The position numbers were made by a program, and so were the translations under genes. A DNA stretch of 64,000 bases from CF-39 sp035651155 (GTDB taxonomy: Bacteria; Chloroflexota; Limnocylindria; P2-11E): the NCBI GenBank assembly GCA_035651155.1, contig DASRGG010000002.1, positions 1 through 64,000 of the forward strand, written 5' to 3'. Shown in pieces: positions 25,620 through 34,058 of the stretch; the first letter of the stretch is position 1; the number at the start of each line of letters is the position of its first letter. The notes beneath the pieces are model-generated. The model was not told where the DNA came from and did not search any database. It saw only the letters and a list, made by a program, of their open reading frames with translations.

Positions 25620-26459
25620 ATGCCGCGCCTCATGGCGGGATCGGTCGAGCTGTTCTACGAATCGCTCGGCGAGGGGACGCCGCTGGTCCTCCAGGCCCAC
25701 GACCACACGCCGTGGCTGTTCGGGCAGGCCCCGGTGTTCTCCCAGCGCTACCGCTTCCTCACCTACGACCGCCGCGGCACCGGCAGGTCCGCGAGCCCGC
25801 CCGGCGGGTGGAGCGCGGCCGACCTCGCGAACGATCTCGCGGGCCTACTCGACGCGCTCGGGATCCCGGAGGCGATCGTCGGCGGGTCGAGCCTCGGCGG
25901 CGTCGTGACCGCCCAGTTCGCGGTCGATCATCCCGGCCGCGCGCAGGCACTCGTCATCGGTCACACCGTCCCCTACGTCGACGACGAGGGCCGCCGCTGG
26001 CTCGAGGAGGAGATCGCGAACGCGCTCGCCGGGCGGCCGCCGATCGTGCGGCAGCCGCGATCGAGCCCCGCCGACACGGAGGGTCCGCCCACGACCGATC
26101 CCGCCTTCGCCGCGTCGGCGTGGGGCGCGATGATGGCGCGGACCGGCACCGGTCTCGGACGCACGCCGGACGAGCGCGCACGCGCGATCGCGGTGCTGCG
26201 GCACTGGGACCAGCGGCCGCGCAAGGCCGACCTCGCGAAGATCGACGTGCCGACGCTGGTCATCGTCGGCGAGCGCGAGCCGCGCAGCACCGTCGAGGGC
26301 GCGCGCGAGTGGGCGTCGTGGATCCCGGGCGCGGAGCTCGTGGTCCTGCCGGGCGCGCACCACGCGGCGCCGCGCGAGGCCGCGCCCGCGTGGAACGAGG
26401 CGGTGCAGGCGTTCCTCGACCGTCACGGCCTGTCCGGTCGCGAGCCGGGGGGACAATGA
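25620..26459 (+). CDS. Alpha/beta hydrolase
   Basis: The 279-residue protein has the alpha/beta hydrolase fold: YDRRGTGRSASPPGGWSAADLANDL, nucleophile Ser in VGGSSLGGVVTAQFAVDHPG, oxyanion region PLVLQAHDH, Asp region VIVGEREPRST and catalytic His in PGAHHAAPRE. The ATG at 25620 opens the first strand (MPRLMAGSVELFYESLGEG). It lies 4 bases before the hutU start on the same strand, so the two may be cotranscribed. It could be an esterase or a lactone or C-C bond hydrolase. Confidence 0.88.
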   Translation: MPRLMAGSVELFYESLGEGTPLVLQAHDHTPWLFGQAPVFSQRYRFLTYDRRGTGRSASPPGGWSAADLANDLAGLLDALGIPEAIVGGSSLGGVVTAQFAVDHPGRAQALVIGHTVPYVDDEGRRWLEEEIANALAGRPPIVRQPRSSPADTEGPPTTDPAFAASAWGAMMARTGTGLGRTPDERARAIAVLRHWDQRPRKADLAKIDVPTLVIVGEREPRSTVEGAREWASWIPGAELVVLPGAHHAAPREAAPAWNEAVQAFLDRHGLSGREPGGQ

Positions 26460-26463
26460 GCCG

Positions 26464-28110
26464 ATGAGCGTCTCCGCGCGCAGCGTGCGCGCGCCACGGG
26501 GCACCGCCCTCTCGTGCCTCGCGTGGCCGCAGGAAGCGGCGTTCCGGATGATCCAGAACAACCTCGATCCCGACGTCGCCGAGCGACCCGACGAGCTCAT
26601 CGTCTACGGCGGCACCGGGCGCGCGGCGCGCTCGTGGCAGGCGTTCGATCGCATCCTCGCGACGCTGCGCCGCCTGAAGAGCGACGAGACGCTGCTCGTC
26701 CAATCGGGAAAGCCCGTCGGCGTGTTCCGCACGCACGAGTGGGCGCCGCGGGTGCTGATCGCGAACAGCCTCATCGTGCCGCGGTGGGCGACCTGGGAGA
26801 AGTTCCGCGAGCTCGAGGCGCTCGGTCTCACGATGTACGGCCAGATGACGGCGGGATCGTGGATCTACATCGGCACGCAGGGGATCCTCCAGGGGACGTA
26901 CGAGACCTTCGCCGCGGCGGCGCGGAAGCACTTCGGCGGATCGCTCAAGGGCAAGCTCGTCGTGACGGCGGGCCTCGGTGGGATGGGCGGCGCGCAGCCG
27001 CTCGCGATCACGATGAACGAGGGGATCGGGCTCGTCGTCGAGGTCGATCAGGACCGCGCGCGACGCCGCCTGATGCAGGGTTTCCTCGACGAGATCGCAC
27101 CGACCCTCGACGACGCGCTGCTCGCGCTCGAGTCGTACCGGAAGAGCGGCACGCCGCGGAGCATCGGGCTCGTCGCGAACGCGGCCGATGTGCTGCCGGA
27201 GCTGGTACGACGGAACGTCCGCGTCGACGTGGTCACGGACCAGACGAGCGCGCACGATCCGCTCGACGGCTACGTGCCCGCGGGCGTCGACGCGGCCGCG
27301 CTGCGTCGCCGAGATCCCGAGGCATACGTCCGCGCCTCGCGCGCCTCGATCGCGCGGCACTGCGAGGCGATCGTCGCGCTCCAGAGGCGCGGCGCGGTCG
27401 CGTTCGACTATGGCAACAACCTGCGCGGCGAGGCGCAGACCGCGGGCGTCGCCGACGCGTTCGCGTATCCCGGCTTCGTGCCCGCGTACATCCGGCCGCT
27501 CTTCGCGGAGGGGCGCGGCCCCTTCCGCTGGGTCGCGCTGTCCGGCGACGCGAAGGACATCCGTCGAACGGACCGGCTCGTGACCGAGCTCTTCCCCGAG
27601 GACGAGACCCTCGTGCGTTGGATCCGTCTCGCGGAGGAGCGCGTCCCCTTCCAGGGCCTGCCGGCGCGGGTGTGCTGGCTCGGGTACGGGGAGCGTGCGC
27701 TGTTCGGCGAGCGCATCGACGAGCTCGTCGAGCGCGGTGAGATCGGCGCGCCGGTCGTCATCGGGCGCGACCACCTCGACTCGGGCTCGGTCGCCTCGCC
27801 GTTCCGCGAGACGGAGGGCATGCGCGACGGCAGCGACGCGATCGCCGACTGGCCGGTCCTCAATGCGCTCGTCAACACCGCCGCCGGCGCCACCTGGGTG
27901 TCGGTGCATCACGGCGGTGGCGTCGGCATCGGCAACTCCATCCACGCCGGGATGGTGTGCGTCGCCGACGGCAGCGCGCTCGGACGCGAGAAGCTGCGCC
28001 GCGTGCTCACGACGGATCCGGGGACCGGCGTGATGCGCCACGCCGACGCGGGCTATCCCGAGGCCGTCGACGTGGCACGGACGACGGGACTCGATCTCCC
28101 GAGCGTCTGA
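26464..28110 (+). CDS. hutU: Urocanate hydratase
   Basis: HutU converts urocanate to imidazolone propionate with tightly bound NAD as electrophile, the second step of histidine breakdown. The 548-residue protein has WPQEAAFRMIQNNLDPDVAERPDELIVYGGTGRAARSW at the start, MTAGSWIYIGTQGILQGTYETF, the dinucleotide loop VTAGLGGMGGAQPLAI, VDVVTDQTSAHDPLDGYVP, RVCWLGYGERA, GRDHLDSGSVASPFRETEGM and the signature SVHHGGGVGIGNSIHAGM. Length and motifs are complete. It is separated from hutH by about 21 kb, and converges with the GT87 gene (58-base overlap). Confidence 0.96.
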   Translation: MSVSARSVRAPRGTALSCLAWPQEAAFRMIQNNLDPDVAERPDELIVYGGTGRAARSWQAFDRILATLRRLKSDETLLVQSGKPVGVFRTHEWAPRVLIANSLIVPRWATWEKFRELEALGLTMYGQMTAGSWIYIGTQGILQGTYETFAAAARKHFGGSLKGKLVVTAGLGGMGGAQPLAITMNEGIGLVVEVDQDRARRRLMQGFLDEIAPTLDDALLALESYRKSGTPRSIGLVANAADVLPELVRRNVRVDVVTDQTSAHDPLDGYVPAGVDAAALRRRDPEAYVRASRASIARHCEAIVALQRRGAVAFDYGNNLRGEAQTAGVADAFAYPGFVPAYIRPLFAEGRGPFRWVALSGDAKDIRRTDRLVTELFPEDETLVRWIRLAEERVPFQGLPARVCWLGYGERALFGERIDELVERGEIGAPVVIGRDHLDSGSVASPFRETEGMRDGSDAIADWPVLNALVNTAAGATWVSVHHGGGVGIGNSIHAGMVCVADGSALGREKLRRVLTTDPGTGVMRHADAGYPEAVDVARTTGLDLPSV

Positions 28111-29207
28111 CTCTCCAGCGCCGTCAGGGCGAGCGCGATGCACACGAGACCGACGACGCCGACGAAGTGCGCGACCAGCGGCCACAGAACGCGCACCTGC
28201 ACGATCTGCATCGCGAACCAACACGCGACGAGGCCGCCGATCGCCGCGGCACGCGGCACGGGCCGCAGGCGCAGCGCCTTCTGCAGCGTCATGGAGAAGA
28301 GCGGCAGCGACGTGATGAGGAACGTCGTCCAGGTGAACCCGAACGGCGCGAGGTAGGGCGAGAGCGCGAGCGCGAGGTGGTGCCACTCCGTCTCGTGCGC
28401 CCGGTCGCGCCGCGCGTTCAGGCCGAACACGATCGCGAGCGCGACCGTCGCGAGCGCGAGCGCCAGCGCGAAGAGGTCGGACCATACGATCGTCGCCAGC
28501 CACGCGGGAACCTCGCGGTCCGCGTGCAGGCGGACCCACTCCGTGTCCATGTAGCGCGGGAGCAGCGCGACGAACTGCTCGAGCTGACGCGAGGCGAGCG
28601 GTGCGGTCAGCAGAACGACCGCGGACCCCAGGACGAGCGCCCGCCACACGATCTTCCCGTAGCCCGCCGCGACATAGAACGGGAGCAGCACGATCGGCAG
28701 GAACTTCATGCCGACCGCGGCGGCATAGGGAACGATCGCGGCGTTCGCCCGGGCTCGCGCTCCCCAGGCGACGAGGGCCAGCGCCAGCGAGAGCAGATCG
28801 ATGTTCCCGAGCGTCACCTCGAGCACCATCGGGAGGAAGAACACGTACGCGGCCGCGGCCCACGGCTGGGCGGCGCGCGGCAGCGGCCGGATCAGCCAGA
28901 GCCCGACCAGCGCGGCGACCACGAGCTCGAACGCGAGCCAGGTGCGCGCCGCGTCGGGGAGCCCGAGCGGCAGCAGCACGACGAACGGGATCGCCATCAT
29001 CGGCAGGTAGTGGAATTCGTCGGGCTGGCCCAGCGGCGCGTCGAGCGCCGGATACATCGGCTGGCCGGTCACGAGGTGCGCGGCCGCGAGCCAGTACGCG
29101 CGGAAGTCGTATGCGAAGGGCAGCACGCCGGCGACGGCGAGCGCGGCCGGGACCGCGAGCGCGAGCGCGACGACGCCGAGCGCCCACACGAACCGGCTCG
29201 TCGTCAC
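28053..29207 (-). CDS. GT87/DUF2029-type membrane glycosyltransferase
   Basis: The 384-residue protein has about ten membrane segments. An early loop carries YDFRAYWLAAAHLVTGQPMYP, the acidic loop with DF(x)AYW seen in GT-C enzymes of the GT87 type (polyprenyl-phosphate mannosyl- or arabinosyltransferase-like). GNIDLLSLALALVAW and MKFLPIVLLPFYV are further family blocks. The GTG start overlaps the CDGSH gene stop (GTGA). The C-terminal end overlaps hutU in the opposite sense. The transferred sugar is not known. Confidence 0.8.
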   Translation of the reverse strand: MTTSRFVWALGVVALALAVPAALAVAGVLPFAYDFRAYWLAAAHLVTGQPMYPALDAPLGQPDEFHYLPMMAIPFVVLLPLGLPDAARTWLAFELVVAALVGLWLIRPLPRAAQPWAAAAYVFFLPMVLEVTLGNIDLLSLALALVAWGARARANAAIVPYAAAVGMKFLPIVLLPFYVAAGYGKIVWRALVLGSAVVLLTAPLASRQLEQFVALLPRYMDTEWVRLHADREVPAWLATIVWSDLFALALALATVALAIVFGLNARRDRAHETEWHHLALALSPYLAPFGFTWTTFLITSLPLFSMTLQKALRLRPVPRAAAIGGLVACWFAMQIVQVRVLWPLVAHFVGVVGLVCIALALTALESQTLGRSSPVVRATSTASG

Positions 29208-29422
29208 GTGTGCTCGACGGGCTCCGGCTCGAACGTCGGACGCGAGACGAAATCGACGCGGCGGTGGGTCCCGTCGCAGTACGGCTTGGTGGCCGAATGG
29301 CCGCAGCGGCACAGCTTCACGGTGCGTCCCTCGGGAATCGTGATCGCCCGACCCTCGGCGTCCTCGATCGTGATCGGGCCCGTGAGGATGTACGGACCGT
29401 TCGGCTGGATCCGGATGCTCAT
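29204..29422 (-). CDS. CDGSH-type iron-sulfur protein
   Basis: The 72-residue protein carries the CDGSH [2Fe-2S] signature: Cys38 and Cys40 in LCRCGHS, then Cys49 and His53 in KPYCDGTHRR. The N-terminal part (MSIRIQPNGPYILTGPITIED) is the beta-strand segment usual in bacterial stand-alone versions. Such proteins move electrons or clusters. The gene overlaps the start of the GT87 gene and lies 16 bases from the deaminase gene, all on the minus strand. Function in this organism is unknown. Confidence 0.93.
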   Translation of the reverse strand: MSIRIQPNGPYILTGPITIEDAEGRAITIPEGRTVKLCRCGHSATKPYCDGTHRRVDFVSRPTFEPEPVEHT

Positions 29423-29438
29423 GCTTCACCGCTCGTTG

Positions 29439-29957
29439 TCATTCGCGAGTCGCATTCTCCCCGTGGTAGCGGCCGCGATACCCCTCGACCGTCGCGGACG
29501 AGAGCCGGAAGAACACGATCTGCAGCACGCGTGCGCCGCGCTGCAGCCGGAAGCCACGCGGATTCACGACCGAGAGCATCGCCTCGCCACGGCCGGAGTA
29601 CCCGGGGTCCCACACCGCGCCGTTGATCGCCACGCCGGATCGGGGAAGGCTCGATCTCGGCCACGAAAGGCCGATGAGATCGAGGGGGATGTTGACCTTC
29701 TCCCGGTAGGTGATCACGTACGCGCCCTGCGACAGCGACCACCACCCGTCGACGTCCGGCGCGAGCTCCTCGCGAGCGGCCGGCTCGCGGACGTTGTCCG
29801 CGGCACCCAGCAGCCCCGGCGAGGTGAGCCGCTGCACCCGCTCGACCCTGAGGTCGATGCCGCTCGGCTGCAGCTGCACCTGCGGATCGATGCCTTCGAC
29901 CAGCGGCGGGTCCGCCGCGAGCGCGGCGCGCAGCTCTTCGCGTGAGAGCACCGACAT
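29439..29957 (-). CDS. dcd: dCTP deaminase / dUTPase-fold protein
   Basis: The 172-residue protein has the dCTP deaminase/dUTPase trimer fold: QPSGIDLRVERV near residue 30, LSWPRSSLPRSGVAINGAVWDPGYSGRGEAML (RSS, GV, DxGYxG) at 97-127, and FFRLSSATVEGYRGRYHGE near the end. These enzymes deaminate dCTP or hydrolyse dUTP to supply dUMP for thymidylate synthesis. The insert at 45-75 resembles archaeal-type Dcd/Dut versions, so it could be a bifunctional enzyme. The ATG at 29957 opens the family N-terminus MSVLSREELRAAL. It is divergent from the thioesterase gene. Confidence 0.87.
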   Translation of the reverse strand: MSVLSREELRAALAADPPLVEGIDPQVQLQPSGIDLRVERVQRLTSPGLLGAADNVREPAAREELAPDVDGWWSLSQGAYVITYREKVNIPLDLIGLSWPRSSLPRSGVAINGAVWDPGYSGRGEAMLSVVNPRGFRLQRGARVLQIVFFRLSSATVEGYRGRYHGENATRE

Positions 29958-30003
29958 GACGCAAGTATGCGTGCCCACCGGGTCGAGTCGATAGGATTCG
30001 GCC

Positions 30004-30474
30004 ATGCTCCAAGGGAAGCCGGTCTCCGGATCGAAGACGGTGATGTCGCGCACGATGCTGCCGTCGGACGCGAACCCGTACGGCAACGTCCACGGCGGTG
30101 AGATCATGAAGCTCATCGACGCGTGCGCCGGCGCGGCCGCGACGCGCCACGCGCGCAGCCGCGTGGTGACCGCGTTCGTCGACCAGCTGTCCTTCCTCGC
30201 GCCGGTGTACGTCGGCGACCTCGTGACGGCGAAGGCGTCGGTGAACCACGTCGCGCGCACGAGCATGGAGGTCGGCGTGCGCGTCGAGGCCGAGAACCTC
30301 CTGACCGGCAAGGTCGTGCACGTGTCGTCGGCGCACCTCGTCTTCGTTTCGATCGACGAAAACGGCCGCCCCGTGCCGCTCCCGCCGCTCATCGCCGAGA
30401 CTGACGAGGAGCGCCGGCGCATGCGAGCGGCCGAGCAACGGCGCGCGGCGAGGCTCCAGCGCTCCCGGACCTGA
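30004..30474 (+). CDS. YciA/BACH-type acyl-CoA thioesterase (hotdog fold)
   Basis: The 156-residue protein has a hotdog fold of the acyl-CoA thioesterase group: MLPSDANPYGNVHGGEIMKLIDACAGAAATRHAR with the catalytic Asn/Asp and GGxxMxxID, and VVTAFVDQLSFLAPVYVGDLVTAKASVNHVARTSMEVGVRVEAE. The C-terminal helix (EERRRMRAAEQRRAARL) is charged. It hydrolyses acyl-CoA, probably medium or long chain. It stands alone between the divergent deaminase gene and the TAXI operon. Confidence 0.9.
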   Translation: MLQGKPVSGSKTVMSRTMLPSDANPYGNVHGGEIMKLIDACAGAAATRHARSRVVTAFVDQLSFLAPVYVGDLVTAKASVNHVARTSMEVGVRVEAENLLTGKVVHVSSAHLVFVSIDENGRPVPLPPLIAETDEERRRMRAAEQRRAARLQRSRT

Positions 30475-30527
30475 GCGCCCGTCTGCCGCACGATTAGACT
30501 CGCGCGCGTTCGGGAGGTTGAAACCGC

Positions 30528-31550
30528 ATGGGACGCACCGTTCGCTTCATCGCATCACTCGGCGCCGCGGCCCTCGTCGCGGCCGCGTGCTCGGCCCCAC
30601 GCGCGTCGGCGCCGACCGCGACGCCCGGCGCATCGGGCTCCGCGGCCGCGTCGGCGACACCCAGCTTCGAGGGCAAGAGCCTCAACATCGTGACCGGCGG
30701 GACCGGCGGCGTGTACATCGTCTACGGTGCCGGACTCGCGGACCTGCTCAGCAAGAAGATGAAGGTCGCCGCGAGCGCGCAGCAGACGACCGCCTCGGTC
30801 GACAACATGAAGTTCATCGGTCAGGGGAAAGCCGACCTCGCGTTCGTGCTCGCCGACACCGCGTTCGACGGCGTGCAGGGCAAGGCGCCGCAGTTCTCGG
30901 AGAAGGTCGACGCGAAGGCGCTGGCCGTCCTCTACTACAACTTCACGCACCTCGTCGTGAAGGACGCCTCGGGCATCACCAAGGTCACGGACCTCAAGGG
31001 CAAGCGTGTCTCGATGGGATCCGCCGGCTCCGGCACCGAGATCATCGGCAATCGCACCCTCGAGGCCTACGGCCTCAGCCCCGACACGGACATCCAGCGG
31101 CAGCGCCTCGGCGTGCAGGACTCGGCCGACGCGCTCCGCGATGGCAAGATCGACGCGTTCTTCTGGAGCGGCGGGCTTCCGACGGCCGCCGTGCTCGATC
31201 TCGCGAATTCCACGAAGCTCAGGCTCATCGATCTCTCCGATGGCATCAAGAAGATGTCGGATAAGTACGGGCCGTTCTACACGCAGGCGAAGATCCCGGC
31301 CGGCGTGTACAAGAACGACGCGGACGTCCCGGTGTCGGCCGTGGCGAACCTCCTCGTCGTGAGCTCGAAGATGGATCCCGCCCTCGCGAAGGCGATCCTC
31401 ACGACGATGTTCGACAGCCAGAGCGAGCTCGCGGCGATCCATGCGGAGGCGAAGAACCTGAAGCTCGAGAGCGCGACGGTCGGGTCGCCTCTGGACTTCC
31501 ACCCGGGCGCGATCGACTTCTACAAGTCCAAGGGTGTCTGGAAGCAGTAG
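30528..31550 (+). CDS. TAXI-family TRAP transporter solute-binding lipoprotein
   Basis: The 340-residue protein has a signal and lipobox (LVAAAC, Cys21) followed by a Thr/Ala/Ser-rich linker. The TAXI core reads SLNIVTGGTGGVYIVYGAGLADLLSKKM, TASVDNMKFIGQGKADLAFVLADTAFDGVQG, KGKRVSMGSAGSGTEIIGNRTLEAYGL and DGKIDAFFWSGGLPTAAV. TAXI proteins bind small acids such as glutamate-like or 2-oxoacid ligands and deliver them to fused TRAP permeases. The DUF1850 gene starts inside its end and the permease gene follows, so all three form one operon. Confidence 0.93.
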   Translation: MGRTVRFIASLGAAALVAAACSAPRASAPTATPGASGSAAASATPSFEGKSLNIVTGGTGGVYIVYGAGLADLLSKKMKVAASAQQTTASVDNMKFIGQGKADLAFVLADTAFDGVQGKAPQFSEKVDAKALAVLYYNFTHLVVKDASGITKVTDLKGKRVSMGSAGSGTEIIGNRTLEAYGLSPDTDIQRQRLGVQDSADALRDGKIDAFFWSGGLPTAAVLDLANSTKLRLIDLSDGIKKMSDKYGPFYTQAKIPAGVYKNDADVPVSAVANLLVVSSKMDPALAKAILTTMFDSQSELAAIHAEAKNLKLESATVGSPLDFHPGAIDFYKSKGVWKQ

Positions 31551-32028
31551 CTGGCCGGTCGCGCTCGCGGGCGCGATCGTGATCGTGACGGGGGTGGCGG
31601 TCGCCACCCCCGTCCGCGTCCTGTCGCTCTCCGCTGGCTCGCGCGAGGTGCTCGCGCCGCTCGACGACGGCGAGCCGCTCACCTACTCGTACCGGCAGTC
31701 GATCTACGAGGTCCCGGTGTATGAGGAGTTCGTCCGTCACGGCGACGCGATCGATCTCCTACGCGTCCGCTCTCCCGACATCCGCTCCATCGAGTACTTC
31801 CGCTGGGAGGACGGACGGATCGCGCGGGACAGCGACGGGCTCTGGTCCGAGGACGCTCCTCCGAGCGAACACCAGGAGCTGATCATCCGCGTCGCGCCGC
31901 AGGGACAGCAGCGCATGACGACGTCCCGTTGGTCGTACGAGCTTCTGTCGCTCTTCGGCGAGACGGTCGTGACCGTTCGCGTCGGCCAGCGGCCGTTCGC
32001 GCTCACGCTCACCGAGGCCGTGCGATGA
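31534..32028 (+). CDS. DUF1850 protein of the TAXI-TRAP operon
   Basis: The 164-residue protein has a single N-terminal membrane segment (WPVALAGAIVIVTGVAVATPV) and a beta-rich extracytoplasmic domain with LTYSYRQSIYEVPVYEEFV and RMTTSRWSYELLSLFGETVVTVRVG. DUF1850 proteins usually sit between the TAXI binding protein and the fused permease, as here. GTG 31534 overlaps the end of the TAXI gene, and the stop overlaps the permease ATG. A role as an accessory TRAP subunit is inference from this conserved order. Confidence 0.85.
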   Translation: MSGSSSWPVALAGAIVIVTGVAVATPVRVLSLSAGSREVLAPLDDGEPLTYSYRQSIYEVPVYEEFVRHGDAIDLLRVRSPDIRSIEYFRWEDGRIARDSDGLWSEDAPPSEHQELIIRVAPQGQQRMTTSRWSYELLSLFGETVVTVRVGQRPFALTLTEAVR

Positions 32029-34058
32029 GCGACACGCCCGAGATCGTCGTCCGCCCGGACCTCGAGAAGGTCCTCGCCGACGAGAAGACCAAGGAGCTCA
32101 TCGAGGAATACGAGCAGGAAGCACGGACCCGCACCCTGTCGGGTGCCTTCGGACGCGCCGTCACGGTCATCGCGGTAGCGACGACGCTCTTCGCGCTCTA
32201 CTACGCGATCGCCGGGGCCGAGATCCCCTTCACCGGGTTCGTCCTCGTTCCGACCTTCTACATCCTGGGACAGACGGTCACGACGCCGCAGATCTACACG
32301 ATGATCTTCCTGACCGCCGCCCTCGTTCTCACGTTCCTGCTGTACCCGCCGCTCGCGCGCTTCCGGCGCCGCGTCACGATCCTCGACCTCGCGCTCTGCG
32401 TCGCGTCGGTCGCGATCACGCTCTACATCTTCATCAACTTCGACCAGGTCATCTACCGGCTGGCCAGCCCGAATCAGACCGACTTCATCTTCGGCGTCGT
32501 CGCGATCCTACTCGTCCTGGAAGCGGGTCGCCGCACGACCGGATGGCATCTGCCGGCGCTCGGGCTCATCGCGATCGCCTACGCGTACTTCGGTGACTTC
32601 ATGCCCGGGCCGTTCCGCGTCCCGCCGAAGGATCTCGACGACATCATCGCGAACCAGTACCTGGGGCTCGACGGCATGCTCGGCACGCCGCTGCAGGTGG
32701 CGGCCACGTTCATCATCCTCTTCACGATCTACGGCGCGATCCTCGATCACACGAAGGCGGGCAAGTTCTACGTCGACCTCGCGTTCGCGCTCGCGGGAAA
32801 GCGGCCGACCGGTGCCGCGCGCACCGTGACGATCGCCTCGTTCCTGCTCGGGACGGTGTCCGGCTCCGGCGTGGCGACGACAGTGACGCTGGGGTCGATC
32901 ACCTACCCGATGCTGAAGAAGGCGGGACACGATCGCGACTCGTCGGGGGCGATCCTCTCCGCCGGCGGCATCGGGGCCGTGATCTCCCCACCCGTGCTCG
33001 GACCGGCGGCCTTCCTCATGGCCGAGATCCTCAAGATCAGCTACCTCGACGTCGTGATCATGGCGATGATGCCGACGATCCTCTATTACCTCGGCATCCT
33101 GCTGATGATCGAGGTCGACGCGCGCCGGATGGGCGCGCGGCAGATCGCGCTCGATGCGCCCGGCTTCTGGACCCTCACCGCGCGCTACTGGTACCAATAC
33201 ACGAGCCTCTTCGCGATCATCGTGTTCCTCGTCATCGGTTTCACGACGATCACCGCCGTCTTCTGGTCGATCGTGCTGGCCGTCCTCGTCTCGTACGTGA
33301 GAAGGGAGACCGCGCTCTCGCTCCCCAGGCTGGTCGAGGCGCTCGCGTCGGGCACGAAGCAGGTGCTCGGGGTCGCCGCGACGACGGCGGTCGCCGGCAT
33401 CATCGTCGGGATCCTGCTGCAGACCGGGCTCGGCCTGAAGGTCTCGAGCCTCATCCTGCAGCTCGGGCTCGGCAACCTCGTGCTCACGCTCGTCGTCTCG
33501 GCGGTCGTGCTCTGGGTCCTCGGCCTTTCGCTGCCGATCACCGCGACGTACCTCGTCGCCGTCCCGACGGTGATCCCGGCGCTCACGCAGCTCGGCGTCC
33601 CGCCGCCCGCGGCGCACATGTTCGTCTTCTACTACGCCGTCCTCTCGGAGGTGTCGCCGCCCGTCGCGCTCTCGCCGTTCGCCGCGTCGGCGATCACGGG
33701 CGGCAACCCCTATCGCACGATGATGCTCACCTGGAAGTACGCGCTGCCGTGCTTCCTTGTCCCGTTCATGTTCACGCAGCCCGACGGCCTCGCCATCCTC
33801 TGGCGCGACGTCCCCCTGCTCGACGCGGCCGTCGCGTCCGTCTCGGCCTGCGCCGGCATCGTCGCGATCGTCGCCGGCGTCGGCGGATATCTCTTCCACC
33901 CGACGAACGTCGTCGAGCGCCTCCTGCTCGTGGTCTCGGGCCTGTTGCTGCTGGCGCCCGGAAGCACGCAGGACATCGCCGGCGTGGCAATCTTTACGGT
34001 GGTGGTGGGGTCGCAGCTCTGGGCGCGCCGGTCGCGTCCCTCGTCCACGCAGGAGTGA
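32025..34058 (+). CDS. Fused TRAP transporter permease (4TM/12TM type)
   Basis: The 677-residue protein joins the small (DctQ-like) and large (DctM-like) TRAP subunits. After a charged N-terminus come about 16-18 membrane segments. DctM-type blocks are LGTVSGSGVATTVTLGSITYPMLKKAGHDRDSSGAILSAGGIGAVISPPVLG, and near the end PITATYLVAVPTVIPALTQLGVPP and SEVSPPVALSPFAASAITGG. It is a secondary, ion-driven importer that uses the TAXI protein. The ATG overlaps the DUF1850 stop and its own stop overlaps the GT39 gene start. Confidence 0.94.
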   Translation: MSDTPEIVVRPDLEKVLADEKTKELIEEYEQEARTRTLSGAFGRAVTVIAVATTLFALYYAIAGAEIPFTGFVLVPTFYILGQTVTTPQIYTMIFLTAALVLTFLLYPPLARFRRRVTILDLALCVASVAITLYIFINFDQVIYRLASPNQTDFIFGVVAILLVLEAGRRTTGWHLPALGLIAIAYAYFGDFMPGPFRVPPKDLDDIIANQYLGLDGMLGTPLQVAATFIILFTIYGAILDHTKAGKFYVDLAFALAGKRPTGAARTVTIASFLLGTVSGSGVATTVTLGSITYPMLKKAGHDRDSSGAILSAGGIGAVISPPVLGPAAFLMAEILKISYLDVVIMAMMPTILYYLGILLMIEVDARRMGARQIALDAPGFWTLTARYWYQYTSLFAIIVFLVIGFTTITAVFWSIVLAVLVSYVRRETALSLPRLVEALASGTKQVLGVAATTAVAGIIVGILLQTGLGLKVSSLILQLGLGNLVLTLVVSAVVLWVLGLSLPITATYLVAVPTVIPALTQLGVPPPAAHMFVFYYAVLSEVSPPVALSPFAASAITGGNPYRTMMLTWKYALPCFLVPFMFTQPDGLAILWRDVPLLDAAVASVSACAGIVAIVAGVGGYLFHPTNVVERLLLVVSGLLLLAPGSTQDIAGVAIFTVVVGSQLWARRSRPSSTQE

